From the NCBI RefSeq assembly GCF_000968195.1, contig NZ_FO704550.1, positions 3,720,001-3,784,000 of the forward strand: a stretch of 64,000 bases of DNA, written 5' to 3'. Below are positions 16,443-26,521 of the stretch, one piece after another. The DNA is from Xenorhabdus doucetiae. GTDB lineage: Bacteria; Pseudomonadota; Gammaproteobacteria; Enterobacterales; Enterobacteriaceae. How positions within the stretch are numbered: position 1 is the first letter of the stretch; each line of letters begins with the position of its first letter. The notes beneath the pieces were generated by a model. That model was not told the DNA's origin. It ran no database searches and saw nothing but the letters and a program-made list of their open reading frames with translations. Both the position numbers and the translations under genes were made by a program.

Positions 16443-16470
16443 AGGCCATGTCTTCACAAACATGGCCTTC
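16443..16470. terminator. Weak terminator-like hairpin after the RND operon
   Basis: AGGCCATG (16443-16450) pairs with CATGGCCT (16461-16468) around a 10-nt loop; only a short T stretch follows. It lies between convergent operons. Confidence 0.5.
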
Positions 16471-16580
16471 ACGCGTATGCCAGCCAAGGCGACGAACCTG
16501 CTTTTTCGTCATATCATGGTCTGGCAACGCGTGATGACCTTATTCATGCTATTTGCTCAAGAAAAGCGCTCAAAAAACTA

Positions 16581-18026
16581 TCAGGCAGTTCCGCCGACGG
16601 TCAGGCTATCCAGTTTCAGGGTTGGCTGCCCCACACCTACCGGCACGCTTTGGCCCTCCTTGCCACAGACACCAACCCCTTTGTCGAGTGCCAAGTCATT
16701 GCCCACCATGGAAATTTGCTGCATGGCTTCAATACCAGAACCAATCAGGGTCGCCCCTTTGACTGGCTTGGTGATTTTGCCGTTTTCAATCAGATAGGCT
16801 TCGGACGTCGAGAAAACAAATTTACCCGAGGTGATATCCACCTGACCCCCACCGAAATTCGGTGCGTACAGCCCACGATCCACACTGGCGATAATCTCTT
16901 CTGGCGTGGAATTCCCTGCCAGCATGTAGGTATTGGTCATCCGTGGCATCGGCAGGTGGGCATAGGATTCACGGCGGCCGTTACCTGTCGGCGCCACACC
17001 CATCAGGCGGGCATTGAGTTTATCCTGCATGTAGCCTTTCAAAATGCCATTTTCAATCAGCACGTTGTATTGCCCCGGCACCCCTTCATCATCAATGGCC
17101 AGTGAGCCACGGCGCCCTACAAGTGTGCCGTCATCAACCACGGTACACAGTTCTGATGCCACTTTTTGCCCAATCTGGCCGGAGAAAACAGAAGTACCGC
17201 GACGGTTAAAGTCTCCCTCCAGACCGTGACCGACCGCTTCATGCAGCAGCACGCCCGGCCATCCGGCACCCAATACCACCGGCATGGTGCCCGCAGGGGC
17301 GGCAACCGCCGACAAGTTGATCAGTGCCATGCGCACCGCTTCACGCGCAAACTGCTCTGCCAGAATCTCGCCATCTTCGGTACGCAGGAAATAGTCGTAG
17401 CCATGACGGGCACCGCCACCGCTGCCACCACGCTCACGCTTGCCCCCTTCTTCCACCAATACACTGACAGAAAGGCGTACCAATGGACGAATATCCGCTG
17501 CCAGTGTACCGTCTGTCGCCGCGACCAGCACTTGCTCATACACCCCGGTCAGGCTGGCATTGACTTCCTGTACACGGGGATCTTCCGCTCGTGCAATGTG
17601 ATCCACCCGATGCAACAACGCAATTTTTTCTTCCCGGCTCATGCTCTGCAAAGGATCAACTGTCGGATAAAGTGCCGGATACGCCACTGCACCCAATGTA
17701 TGCGCAATGCCATTACCCGCTTCCCGCACAATGCTGCGCGCAGCCTGGGCGCTTTGCTGTAACGCATTCAATGTGATTTGATCTGCGTAAGCAAAACCCG
17801 TTTTTTCTCCACTGACCGCACGCACGCCGACCCCCTGATCGATATTATAGGAGCCATCTTTGATGATGCGGTCTTCCAGTACCCATGTTTCATGGTAACT
17901 GGATTGGAAATAGAGATCGGCATAGTCCAGACGACGTTCCGCCAATTGACCCAGTACAGAAAATAAGTCTTGATGATTCAAATTATTAGCAGTCAGCAAA
18001 CATTCACTGACATAAGTTAAACTCAT
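16581..18026 (-). CDS. tldD: Metalloprotease TldD
   Basis: 481 aa, the E. coli length. It is the zinc-binding subunit of TldD/TldE. The HExxxH zinc motif is LLHEAVGHGLEGD, His at about residue 262, followed by the conserved DEGVPGQYNVLIENG block. It is the last gene of the mre-yhdP gene series and starts 18 bp downstream of the nitrilase-family gene. Its partner pmbA is at 7358-8701. Confidence 0.97.
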   Translation of the reverse strand: MSLTYVSECLLTANNLNHQDLFSVLGQLAERRLDYADLYFQSSYHETWVLEDRIIKDGSYNIDQGVGVRAVSGEKTGFAYADQITLNALQQSAQAARSIVREAGNGIAHTLGAVAYPALYPTVDPLQSMSREEKIALLHRVDHIARAEDPRVQEVNASLTGVYEQVLVAATDGTLAADIRPLVRLSVSVLVEEGGKRERGGSGGGARHGYDYFLRTEDGEILAEQFAREAVRMALINLSAVAAPAGTMPVVLGAGWPGVLLHEAVGHGLEGDFNRRGTSVFSGQIGQKVASELCTVVDDGTLVGRRGSLAIDDEGVPGQYNVLIENGILKGYMQDKLNARLMGVAPTGNGRRESYAHLPMPRMTNTYMLAGNSTPEEIIASVDRGLYAPNFGGGQVDITSGKFVFSTSEAYLIENGKITKPVKGATLIGSGIEAMQQISMVGNDLALDKGVGVCGKEGQSVPVGVGQPTLKLDSLTVGGTA

Positions 18027-18044
18027 ATTGATTACTCTTTTACT

Positions 18045-18893
18045 TTAATTGGTATTCTTTTTTATCAAAGAAGTCAGTTGTGGACGGAAGCGATTGTGTT
18101 TCACCACTTTGATCTGCTCACGCATGTGAATCAAACTATCCCGACGGATATTAAGCTGCAATGCGCTGACGGTCAGAGCATTTTTCTTGATAATTTCTCC
18201 CCAACCACTCACCGCCATGGTGTGCCCCCAGGTTCTGCGCGTACCGTGTACGCCAACTTGTGCCGGTGCCAAAATAATACATTGGTTCTCGATGGCACGG
18301 GCTCTCAGCAATGGCTCCCAATGCGCCTTACCCGTCAAGCGGGTGAAAGCAGCGGGGACAGAAATCAGTTCCGCACCCTGTTCACGCAAGGCCTGAAACA
18401 GTCCCGGAAAACGCAGATCATAGCAGATCGTCATCCCTAAGCGCCCCACGGGGGTATCAACCACGGTGATATGTTCCCCACGCTGGTAGATAGCGGATTC
18501 ATTATAGGCACCGTGTTCATCGTTGATATTGACATCAAACATGTGGATTTTGTCGTAACGGGCTTGAATTTCTCCTTGATCATCAAACAACAGACTACTG
18601 CTTGTGATACGGGTGGGATCTTCCCGACTGACCATCGGCATAGAGCCAATCAGCAGCCAAATGCCGTAACGTTGTGCGATCTCGCTCACGGCCTGCTGCA
18701 TTGGCCCGCTTCCTTGCGTTTCTGCCTGTGCGCGGTAGGTATCAGCATCAGCGAACAACAGCGCATTTTCGGGTGTCAGAACCAGTTTGACGGTATCTGG
18801 CAATTGCTTAATCTGTTGCTCAATTTGCGCTAAATTGTGTTTAACATTCGTCCCACTACATAATTGTAAAAGTGCAACATTGACGTTTCTCAT
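18045..18893 (-). CDS. Carbon-nitrogen hydrolase, probable deaminated glutathione amidase (Nit1-like)
   Basis: 282 aa, nitrilase superfamily. The Glu-Lys-Cys triad is visible: Glu in LTPENALLF, Lys in RYDKIHMFDV, Cys in MTICYDLRFP. The MFDV and GAYNES pattern is typical of the Nit1/NitA branch, which hydrolyses deaminated glutathione, a repair reaction; other omega-amidase activity cannot be excluded. The start overlaps the yhdP stop by 4 bp (ATGA), so it is translationally coupled to yhdP. Confidence 0.88.
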   Translation of the reverse strand: MRNVNVALLQLCSGTNVKHNLAQIEQQIKQLPDTVKLVLTPENALLFADADTYRAQAETQGSGPMQQAVSEIAQRYGIWLLIGSMPMVSREDPTRITSSSLLFDDQGEIQARYDKIHMFDVNINDEHGAYNESAIYQRGEHITVVDTPVGRLGMTICYDLRFPGLFQALREQGAELISVPAAFTRLTGKAHWEPLLRARAIENQCIILAPAQVGVHGTRRTWGHTMAVSGWGEIIKKNALTVSALQLNIRRDSLIHMREQIKVVKHNRFRPQLTSLIKKNTN

Positions 18894-21800
18894 GGCCCTT
18901 TATTCTCCTTAAGCTGACGTAAAACTTCATCAATTTTAGGCTGTTCTAGGCTGCCCGTTAACCGATAGCGGATCACCGATATCTTGTGCCATAAGGGCCT
19001 TAGTGCTTTTGTTGCGGCAAAAATTGCCGCACCAGCCACAGGATTGACCGCAAAGGCCGCCGCAACCCCCACCGTTGTCGAAATTTCCGGCGTGATGACC
19101 AGTTCCATGTTGATCTGACGCTTAACTAAATCGGTCTGCCCTGTCGCATTGATATCCGCCGCCAGTCCATCGATGAAAAAGTTATCGGTATACATGACGC
19201 CATTTTTTATCGTTGCGTCACCACGAATGGAATCAAAGTTGAAATCATTACTGAATGTGTCACTGAAATCCAATTGTAATTTACGCAACAACGCATCAAA
19301 ACTGATGAGCCTTAATAATTGCCCAGCTCTGCCACCTCCCAGCTTGGCGATGGCACCTTTTTTCATGTCTCCGGTCAGCGTTCCGTTCAATGTTTTGAGA
19401 TCGGGCTGCCACGGGACATTTTGCCAGTTCAAATTAAAATCAAATTTGAAAGGCGCATCCACAATCGGCACGATAAAGCCCAGATAAGCGGCCATATCGT
19501 CGAATTTTTCGCCTGATAACTGCCCTTTGATATAGCTATGGCTTCCGGTATTACTTTCTCTGGTATTGCTTTCTCTGGTATCGTTTTCATCCCAGCGGCC
19601 GGAGAGTGTCAGCTTTCCAGTGCTGTTCTCCATTTTCCCGTGGGTCAAAACCAGAGCATCCCCTTCCGGCATAATCGATCCAGACACTTTGCCGAGTTTT
19701 AATCCGGCAACCCAGCATTCTGCGCATTTGACATCTAATGCCGGCCAACGGTTCAACGCATAATGCGGTGCAGGAGCCTTATCTGACGCCGACTTTGGGT
19801 TATCCATCGACGAATTTGCCGCAAACAAGGGGTCATAGTAAAGATAATCAATGGATGCCTGCATCGGTTTATGCTTTTGCATCAAAAGATGACCATTAAT
19901 TTCGTTCCCCTTGGCACTCACTGTTATTGCGCCGTTTTGTCGCACGATATTGAATGTGAGCTGATTCCAACGCTGTCCAACAAGATCCAATGAAGGCAAT
20001 GAAATTTCAAATACATTTGGCCACAATACACCCTTATCTTCCGAGGCGTTCCAGCGCAAGGGAGCGAACAGTGCCAATAGTTTTTCACCCTCAATCGCCG
20101 GCAAATTGAGTGCCAACACCGATTTTTTCGGCAGGGCAGGCAGCCCATTGCCATCGGTATCAAAAATACCTCGCTGCAATCTGGCCTGTGTTTCTTCCAA
20201 CTTCCACTGCGTGTTGAACGCGTATCGCTTACCCATTAATCCGTTGATCCGGAGTTGGTTTATATCACCTTCGGCATGAATATTAATCTTATTCCATTCT
20301 CTCAGCGATTCTGTGTCCAATATGGGTAATTTGCTGTTCAAATGTGATAAATCTGCATTAATGGCGACACGATATTGCACGTCTTTCTTTCGCGGTAACT
20401 TATTTGCTGGAGACTTATCAGACGGCAGCGTAACTCTCACATCTCCCTGCCAGTTCAGCGCTCCAGATAGCTTGTTCCGGATCTCCACAGGCAGTGCCGG
20501 TAATGCCTTTGCCGCCCAATGTGCACCCAGTTTCACATCGACCTGATAATGTTTTGGCAGGTCTTGGGTAGCAAATTTCAGGGATAAGGGATTGCCCAGC
20601 CAATGGGCCGATAATGTCTCACTGTTTAACTGACCATTGTCAAAGCGAAATTTGCCATTAAGGTGCTCCATCTTGCTGTTTAATGGCTTAATGAACAGAT
20701 GGGTATCTTTCAGCGCCACTTCCCCGCTCGCCGCCACTTCGCCATGCTGCAAGGGAATATCCAGATGGAGCTTGCCATCCACCCGGCCATCAAGCTGCAA
20801 GTTCTCTAATGCGCCACCAATCGTATCCGCCATCGGGCTGTGGTTGAAATAATCATGAATACCCTTCCCATCGCCGGATAATGCCGCATCGATAAACAAC
20901 TTATGCTTGCCATAATCGGGGATCACGGCCGACACTTGCGTCGCCTGCACTTTTCCCAACTGCGCTTTCTGTGCCAGCATCCACAATCCGTTATTGTGGA
21001 AATTCAGGTCGATATCCAAATCAAACAGCGCCGGCCAATTGGGTTGGTATTGAAAGGTGGCATGGCGCACAGGCACCAGCACCTGAAATTGACCGTGGTT
21101 CTGTTTAAACGGGAAATCATGGGGATTACCGCGAAAAACCAGAGTCGCATTATCGACTTTTCCCTTAATCAGGGAGGCCGTCAAATAGTCGGTCAGGGAA
21201 TCGCCCATCAGGGGTTTGGGAAAATAGCGCCAGGCTTCACCCAGATCACTAGCCCGAATCCCGGCTAACATGGACAAAACCGGCGGTTGGTTGTGCGGTT
21301 TCAGGTAATGGAAATCCCCATTGAACCAGAGCGATTTGGCTTGCAAATCCAGCCCCTGACTCCATACCTGGGTGCCATTTTGGTCACTTTTCCAAGCGAT
21401 CTGCCCTGCGCTGCGGGCAATATCCAGCGGAGCCTGAAACCTATCGCCATAATCAATGGTGCTGTTTTTCAGTGCAAAATTGACATTTCCCCCCTGTTTA
21501 TTCCCCTCTAACCGGCCACTGAAATGGCTGATTGAGGGCAGTTCTTTCCAACGTAACCAACTGACATCCCGCCATTTCAGGCGAATGCCCGTCTCATTGG
21601 GATGCGCGGGTGTAATATCGAGGGCAAAGTTGTCAATCATGCCTTTCGGCTGGCGGTGCTGCCAATCCTTGATGGTCTCCGGTGTCACAAAAGCGGGTGT
21701 CACAAAAGACAATGTCGGCAATATTCCGTTCAAATATTCAAGCCGGATATTTTCGGCTCGAATACGCCAATGATCGTTACCCTGATATTCGTGGGACTGC

Positions 21801-22768
21801 TTGACATACAGGGTCGAGAGCTTGCCCTGTGGCCACGGTTGATCATCAGTTTTCAGGCTGGCCAGATTGGGGACTTCAAACAACCACCCTTCGCCCTGAC
21901 GGCGCATCTGCACCAGAAAGTCACTCACGGCAAGTTGATGTTTTTCATTGCCGACGTGCCAGTTGACGCCACCGTGCCTGAGCTGCAAACGCCCGCTATC
22001 AATTCGCCCTTCCTTCAAGGTAATCCAACTGGCTAAGCTGAAATGGGCATTCTCCAAGCCGGTGTTGTCCTTTAACCAACGACTTAACCACAGCCGCATA
22101 TCGATATCATCAGCCTGCAAATAAACCGTGCCGTTATCCAGCATTCCGTTGCTGTCTTTCAGGTCAAATTTCACCTGCACAACCCCTTCTTGCCCATTAA
22201 TCGAAGAGAGGTTGACGCTGCCTTGTGCCCGATGGCGGTTATCTTTATTCAGCCACGTTAATTGCGGCAAGCGCAGATCGGCTTTTTCACCCGATGGGGT
22301 CAAAAAGGTTAACCGGCTGTCATGCAGGTCAAAATGATTGAGTTGTTCGAGAAACAGCGTCGAGAGGCTATCTGGCTGAGAAAGCCTGTTTTCGCCACCT
22401 TCGCCAAACAACGCTTTATTGTAATTGACCTGAAGCTGGTAAAAAGAGAGATCACGAAAATGCCAGCGCCGTTGTAACAGGGAACGCCAGACATCCAAAG
22501 AAAGGGTGATCTTTTTAGCATGAATATCGACATCTTCCGTTTTCGCACTGATATCACGAATTTCCAGACTGGGGCCAAACGTTTCCCAATGACCGTTGAT
22601 ATCCCCCATCTTGACAGGAATGCCCGTCACGTCAGCCATTTTTTCGGCTAATTGCTGACGATATTCATTGATATGTGGCAGGAAAAAACGTAACCCGCTG
22701 ACAAGCAAAGCCACAATGATAATGACTATTGCGGCTGTCGCTAATAATATCCCCGGCAGTCGCTTCAC
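18890..22768 (-). CDS. yhdP: AsmA-like envelope protein YhdP
   Basis: 1292 aa (E. coli about 1266). A single N-terminal membrane helix (residues 8-29) is followed by a very long periplasmic beta-taco/AsmA-like body. YhdP, with TamB and YdbH, moves phospholipids between the inner and outer membranes. The C-terminal region contains the conserved GRAGQLLRLISFDALLRKLQ part. The extra length is partly due to in-frame 15-bp tandem repeats at 19547-19591 (NTRES units) and 21681-21710 (FVTP units). It lies 31 bp after rng in the same operon. Confidence 0.95.
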   Translation of the reverse strand: MKRLPGILLATAAIVIIIVALLVSGLRFFLPHINEYRQQLAEKMADVTGIPVKMGDINGHWETFGPSLEIRDISAKTEDVDIHAKKITLSLDVWRSLLQRRWHFRDLSFYQLQVNYNKALFGEGGENRLSQPDSLSTLFLEQLNHFDLHDSRLTFLTPSGEKADLRLPQLTWLNKDNRHRAQGSVNLSSINGQEGVVQVKFDLKDSNGMLDNGTVYLQADDIDMRLWLSRWLKDNTGLENAHFSLASWITLKEGRIDSGRLQLRHGGVNWHVGNEKHQLAVSDFLVQMRRQGEGWLFEVPNLASLKTDDQPWPQGKLSTLYVKQSHEYQGNDHWRIRAENIRLEYLNGILPTLSFVTPAFVTPETIKDWQHRQPKGMIDNFALDITPAHPNETGIRLKWRDVSWLRWKELPSISHFSGRLEGNKQGGNVNFALKNSTIDYGDRFQAPLDIARSAGQIAWKSDQNGTQVWSQGLDLQAKSLWFNGDFHYLKPHNQPPVLSMLAGIRASDLGEAWRYFPKPLMGDSLTDYLTASLIKGKVDNATLVFRGNPHDFPFKQNHGQFQVLVPVRHATFQYQPNWPALFDLDIDLNFHNNGLWMLAQKAQLGKVQATQVSAVIPDYGKHKLFIDAALSGDGKGIHDYFNHSPMADTIGGALENLQLDGRVDGKLHLDIPLQHGEVAASGEVALKDTHLFIKPLNSKMEHLNGKFRFDNGQLNSETLSAHWLGNPLSLKFATQDLPKHYQVDVKLGAHWAAKALPALPVEIRNKLSGALNWQGDVRVTLPSDKSPANKLPRKKDVQYRVAINADLSHLNSKLPILDTESLREWNKINIHAEGDINQLRINGLMGKRYAFNTQWKLEETQARLQRGIFDTDGNGLPALPKKSVLALNLPAIEGEKLLALFAPLRWNASEDKGVLWPNVFEISLPSLDLVGQRWNQLTFNIVRQNGAITVSAKGNEINGHLLMQKHKPMQASIDYLYYDPLFAANSSMDNPKSASDKAPAPHYALNRWPALDVKCAECWVAGLKLGKVSGSIMPEGDALVLTHGKMENSTGKLTLSGRWDENDTRESNTRESNTGSHSYIKGQLSGEKFDDMAAYLGFIVPIVDAPFKFDFNLNWQNVPWQPDLKTLNGTLTGDMKKGAIAKLGGGRAGQLLRLISFDALLRKLQLDFSDTFSNDFNFDSIRGDATIKNGVMYTDNFFIDGLAADINATGQTDLVKRQINMELVITPEISTTVGVAAAFAVNPVAGAAIFAATKALRPLWHKISVIRYRLTGSLEQPKIDEVLRQLKENKGP
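19547..19591 (-). repeat. 15-bp triplicate in yhdP
   Basis: Three units (19547-19561, 19562-19576, 19577-19591) encode NTRES, NTRES and a diverged NDTRE-type copy on the minus strand. Confidence 0.8.
21681..21710 (-). repeat. 15-bp tandem repeat in yhdP
   Basis: Two units (21681-21695 and 21696-21710, 13 of 15 bases equal) encode the doubled FVTP in FVTPAFVTPET. Confidence 0.8.
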
Positions 22769-22799
22769 GCATTTCTCCTTGGTTGTCAGCGCTATTGCT

Positions 22800-24269
22800 C
22801 TACATCATAATAACGTCAAATTGCTCCTGGCTGTAACGCTGCTCTGTCTGCACTTTGACCTGTTTACCTACAAAAATTTCGACTTCTGCCAATGCGTGGG
22901 ATTCATCCCCTTTCAGGACTTCGCTGACAGTGGGAGAGGCATAAACCAGAAAACGATCCGCATCAATGGCACGATTGACACGGACAATTTCACGCAAGAT
23001 TTCATAACATACCGTTTCGACAGATTTTACCGTGCCGCGTCCCTGACACGTCGGGCAATGATCACACAGAATATGTTCGATACTTTCCCGTGTACGCTTG
23101 CGCGTCATCTCAACCAATCCCAGTTGTGAAAAACCATTGATGGTTGTTTTCACCCGGTCTTTGCTTAATGCCTGTTCGAGGGAAGCCAAGACACGGCGAC
23201 GGTGTTCTCCATTACCCATGTCAATAAAATCAATGATAATGATGCCGCCCAGATTACGCAGCCTTAACTGCCGGGCGATCGCCTGTGTGGCTTCGATATT
23301 GGTATTAAAGATAGTCTCTTCTAAATTGCGATGCCCAACAAAAGCACCGGTATTAATATCGATGGTCGTCATGGCTTCCGTCTGATCAATAATCAGATAG
23401 CCACCTGACTTTAATTCTACTTTACGTTCCAGCGCCCGCTGAATTTCACGTTCCACGTCATACAGATCGAAGATCGGCTGATTTCCCTGATAATATTCCA
23501 GTTTCGCGTTCATCTCAGGAATATATTCATCAATAAATTCCTGTAATTGGACAAACGTCTGGCGGGAATCAACGCGAATGCGGTCGAGGGAAGCGCCGAC
23601 AAAATCGCGCAAAACACGTTGCGCCAGTGCCAATTCCCCATAAACCTTGTTTTTGGTGATATTGCGTTTTTTACGTTCAATCACCTTACTCCACAGACGC
23701 TTCAAAAATGCTGCATCCTGTGCCAGCTCTTCGCTTCCCACCCCTTCAGCCGCCGTGCGGATAATAAAACCGCCATGCTCATCACAATACGCCATGACGA
23801 TGCTTTTCAGGCGTTCACGCTCTTCTTCGCTCTCAATGCGTTGCGAAACACCCACATGGGATGCCCCCGGCATAAACACCAAATAACGTGACGGTAAGGT
23901 GATATCCGTTGTCAGACGGGCACCTTTGGTTCCCAGCGGATCTTTTACGACCTGAACCAGTAAATCCTGCCCCTGACGCACCAATTCGCCAATGTCCCTG
24001 ACATGGAAATTTTTCCGCTCTTCGCCTGCTATACACTCCGTATGCGGCACAATATCTGAAGCGTGCAAAAAAGCGGCTTTCTCCAGCCCGATATCCACAA
24101 AAGCCGCCTGCATACCGGGCAGAACCCGACTTACGCGCCCTTTGTAAATGTTCCCGACAATGCCTCTTTTAGCTTCCCGTTCAATATGCACTTCTTGCAA
24201 GATACCGCCGTCAATATAAGCAACCCGCGTTTCGGATGGTGTTACATTGACTAATAACTCTGCTGTCAT
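22800..24269 (-). CDS. rng: Ribonuclease G
   Basis: 489 aa, same length as E. coli RNase G, to which it is close throughout. It is an endoribonuclease that matures 16S rRNA 5' ends and degrades some mRNAs. S1 domain at about residues 38-120, catalytic DNase I-like part with MTTIDINTGAFVG and IIIIDFIDMGNGEHRRR, and the zinc-link cysteines in CDHCPTCQGRGT. It overlaps yhdE by 4 bp. Confidence 0.97.
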   Translation of the reverse strand: MTAELLVNVTPSETRVAYIDGGILQEVHIEREAKRGIVGNIYKGRVSRVLPGMQAAFVDIGLEKAAFLHASDIVPHTECIAGEERKNFHVRDIGELVRQGQDLLVQVVKDPLGTKGARLTTDITLPSRYLVFMPGASHVGVSQRIESEEERERLKSIVMAYCDEHGGFIIRTAAEGVGSEELAQDAAFLKRLWSKVIERKKRNITKNKVYGELALAQRVLRDFVGASLDRIRVDSRQTFVQLQEFIDEYIPEMNAKLEYYQGNQPIFDLYDVEREIQRALERKVELKSGGYLIIDQTEAMTTIDINTGAFVGHRNLEETIFNTNIEATQAIARQLRLRNLGGIIIIDFIDMGNGEHRRRVLASLEQALSKDRVKTTINGFSQLGLVEMTRKRTRESIEHILCDHCPTCQGRGTVKSVETVCYEILREIVRVNRAIDADRFLVYASPTVSEVLKGDESHALAEVEIFVGKQVKVQTEQRYSQEQFDVIMM

Positions 24270-24853
24270 GAATAATCCTTCCCATCTGCTAACGCTAAAA
24301 ACCGTGTGATTAATTCATGGGTTTCCACCAGTGGCAAGCCGACAACAGCGTGGTAACTGCCATTAATTTTTCTGACAAAACAACCGCCTTTACCTTGAAT
24401 GCCATAAGCGCCGGCTTTATCCATTGGCTCCCCAGTGGCGATATATTCCTGTATTTCCGGTTGGGATAACTGGCGGAATATCACATCCGTAATGACTATC
24501 TCACTCAAGGTATGTTGACTGCTCGATAAAGCAACAGCCGTCATCACTTGATGGCACTGACCTGACAAAGCATTAAGCACTTTTGCAGCGTGTTGCTGAT
24601 CGCGCGGTTTCTCTAAGATACGGTTATTCAAGACAACGATGGTATCCGCCCCCAGAACGGGGTGATCGTGTGGCGCAATGGCGACGCCGGCCCGCGCTTT
24701 TTCTCTGGCCAGCCGGGTAACATATTGCTGTGGAGACTCCCCTTCACGCCATTTTTCTTCGACCTGAGGTGCCAGGATTTCAAAGTTAAAATCCAACAAT
24801 TCCACCAGCTCACGCCGTCTTGGTGAGCCAGAAGCTAAGTAAATGGTTTTCAT
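24266..24853 (-). CDS. yhdE: Maf-like nucleoside triphosphate pyrophosphatase YhdE (dTTP/UTP)
   Basis: 195 aa. Family motifs: ASGSPRRRELVELL at the N-terminus, HPVLGADTIV with the catalytic Asp, and the dTTP/UTP subgroup block GAYGIQGKGGCFV. It hydrolyses dTTP, UTP and modified pyrimidine nucleotides. It lies between mreD and rng, the standard enterobacterial order. Confidence 0.95.
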   Translation of the reverse strand: MKTIYLASGSPRRRELVELLDFNFEILAPQVEEKWREGESPQQYVTRLAREKARAGVAIAPHDHPVLGADTIVVLNNRILEKPRDQQHAAKVLNALSGQCHQVMTAVALSSSQHTLSEIVITDVIFRQLSQPEIQEYIATGEPMDKAGAYGIQGKGGCFVRKINGSYHAVVGLPLVETHELITRFLALADGKDYS

Positions 24854-24908
24854 CGTGAATAATCCTTAGGAATCTATCTCATCAGCTATTTTTTGTTAGG
24901 AGACTACG

Positions 24909-25397
24909 TTAACGAATTGAAAATTGACGACGGATTTTCCGCATTAATAGGAATAGCCAAGGCCAGAGAATACCATTAACCACCCCATTCCAGAACACTT
25001 CCGGATGAAAGAGGGGTTTTAGTAGCAAAGCATGGACCAGAAAAACGCAGAGGTTCATCAATGTTGAAAGCCCCACCACAACCAGCGCTTGCTGCCAAAG
25101 CGCCATATTGCGGATAAGCTGGAATTTGAAAGCAACCAGAAAGCTGATAAGGCTAAATGCCAAGGCATGTGCGCCCAAAATACTGCCGTGCAACAGGTCA
25201 GTAATCATTCCCAAGACAAAGCCTGTACCTACGCTGACACGATGAGGAAGCGCCAGCAACCAGTAAATTAAGCACAGCATCAATAAAGTGGGCCGGAACA
25301 TAAAGAATTGCTCCGGCCACGGCATAATCTGTAGCACGATTGCAATCAGGAAAGATAACCAAATAACCCAAAGTCCTTGGCTATGGTATTGACTCAT
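24909..25397 (-). CDS. mreD: Rod shape-determining protein MreD
   Basis: 162 aa, five or six membrane helices, the E. coli length. It is an inner-membrane partner of MreC in the elongasome. It overlaps the 3' end of mreC by 4 bp and is followed by yhdE after 55 bp. Confidence 0.95.
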   Translation of the reverse strand: MSQYHSQGLWVIWLSFLIAIVLQIMPWPEQFFMFRPTLLMLCLIYWLLALPHRVSVGTGFVLGMITDLLHGSILGAHALAFSLISFLVAFKFQLIRNMALWQQALVVVGLSTLMNLCVFLVHALLLKPLFHPEVFWNGVVNGILWPWLFLLMRKIRRQFSIR

Positions 25398-26413
25398 TGA
25401 TGATTTCCTGTAGCGGGTGATGACGGTTTCGATATCGGTTTTTCCGCTGATGTTTCTTTTTCTACGGATTTGGGTGCCGGCAATTGCGGTATCTCATTTG
25501 ATGGGTTTGGCAACACCTGTGGTAACATCTGCATCAAACGTTCATTGGCCGCCCGATAGACTTCCGAAGGGGGTAACGGTTCAGACGGATTATTATCAGC
25601 TCCCCATAGTAGCAGTAAATAGCGCAAACGCCGCAATTCCGCCAATGGACGGGCATGAATGACCGCATGGGCCCGCTGGTTATCAATTTTGACAGCAGAA
25701 ACAACAGCTACAGGATAACCTTCAGGAAAACGCCCCCCCAATCCCGATGTCACCAATACATCACCGACGCGGATATCAGTATCACTTGGCAAAGGTTCTA
25801 GCAGAAGATCATCCGTACACCCTGCCCCATTCGCGATAACCCGAATATCATTGCGCAAAACCTGCACTGGAATGGCGTGAGAGGGATCGCAAATCAGCAA
25901 TATCCGGCTGCTCAACTGACTCACGGCAGTAACCTGCCCCACCACACCCCGATCACTGATAACCGGCTGCCCTTCGTACACTCCCTCTTTCGCCCCTTTA
26001 TCAATGACGATTTGCTCCCGATAGGGGTCCATCCCCCCGGAAATCACCTGCGATACCATCATGTGTTCATCATTACGCAGAGGCGACCCCAGTAATTCAC
26101 GTAAACGGGAGTTTTCTTGTTTCAGTTGCCCCAACAGCAACAATTTACTGTCCTGTAACCGCAATTCGTTACGCAGGGTTCTATTTTCCAGCTCAAGATG
26201 ATTACGGCTGGCAAGGGATTCTGAGATGCCATCCAAAAACTGGCGTGGCCCGTTGGCAAGAAAGTAAAAAGGACTCACAGCCGTATCCATGTAGCTACGG
26301 ACTTTATTGAAAACACCAAGTCGGCTGTCTACCACAACCAAAATAATGGCAATAATGATAGCAAAAAAGAGTCGTAGTTGCAGAGAAGGCCCTCTGCTGA
26401 AAATCGGCTTCAT
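25394..26413 (-). CDS. mreC: Rod shape-determining protein MreC
   Basis: 339 aa from ATG at 26413, which gives the conserved start MKPIFSRGPSLQLRLFF; the frame extends to 26464 but those extra residues do not belong to the family. One membrane helix (about residues 12-30), a coiled coil (about 65-110) and a periplasmic beta domain that activates PBP2/RodA. The C-terminal tail is rich in Pro, Ser and Lys and is shorter than in E. coli. Second gene of mreBCD. Confidence 0.95.
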   Translation of the reverse strand: MKPIFSRGPSLQLRLFFAIIIAIILVVVDSRLGVFNKVRSYMDTAVSPFYFLANGPRQFLDGISESLASRNHLELENRTLRNELRLQDSKLLLLGQLKQENSRLRELLGSPLRNDEHMMVSQVISGGMDPYREQIVIDKGAKEGVYEGQPVISDRGVVGQVTAVSQLSSRILLICDPSHAIPVQVLRNDIRVIANGAGCTDDLLLEPLPSDTDIRVGDVLVTSGLGGRFPEGYPVAVVSAVKIDNQRAHAVIHARPLAELRRLRYLLLLWGADNNPSEPLPPSEVYRAANERLMQMLPQVLPNPSNEIPQLPAPKSVEKETSAEKPISKPSSPATGNHQ

Positions 26414-26521
26414 AAATGGCGTATTATCGGGCTGTGTTATCTTATAAAGGGTAAAACCCCGCAACGGTCAGCAAGGAGGCTGCGATAAAGCTTATCCACC
26501 TCCCAGCTCGCAGAGTTACTT

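Noticed and set aside
17166..17762. 198-codon open frame on the plus strand
   Set aside because: Antisense to tldD and without recognisable domains.
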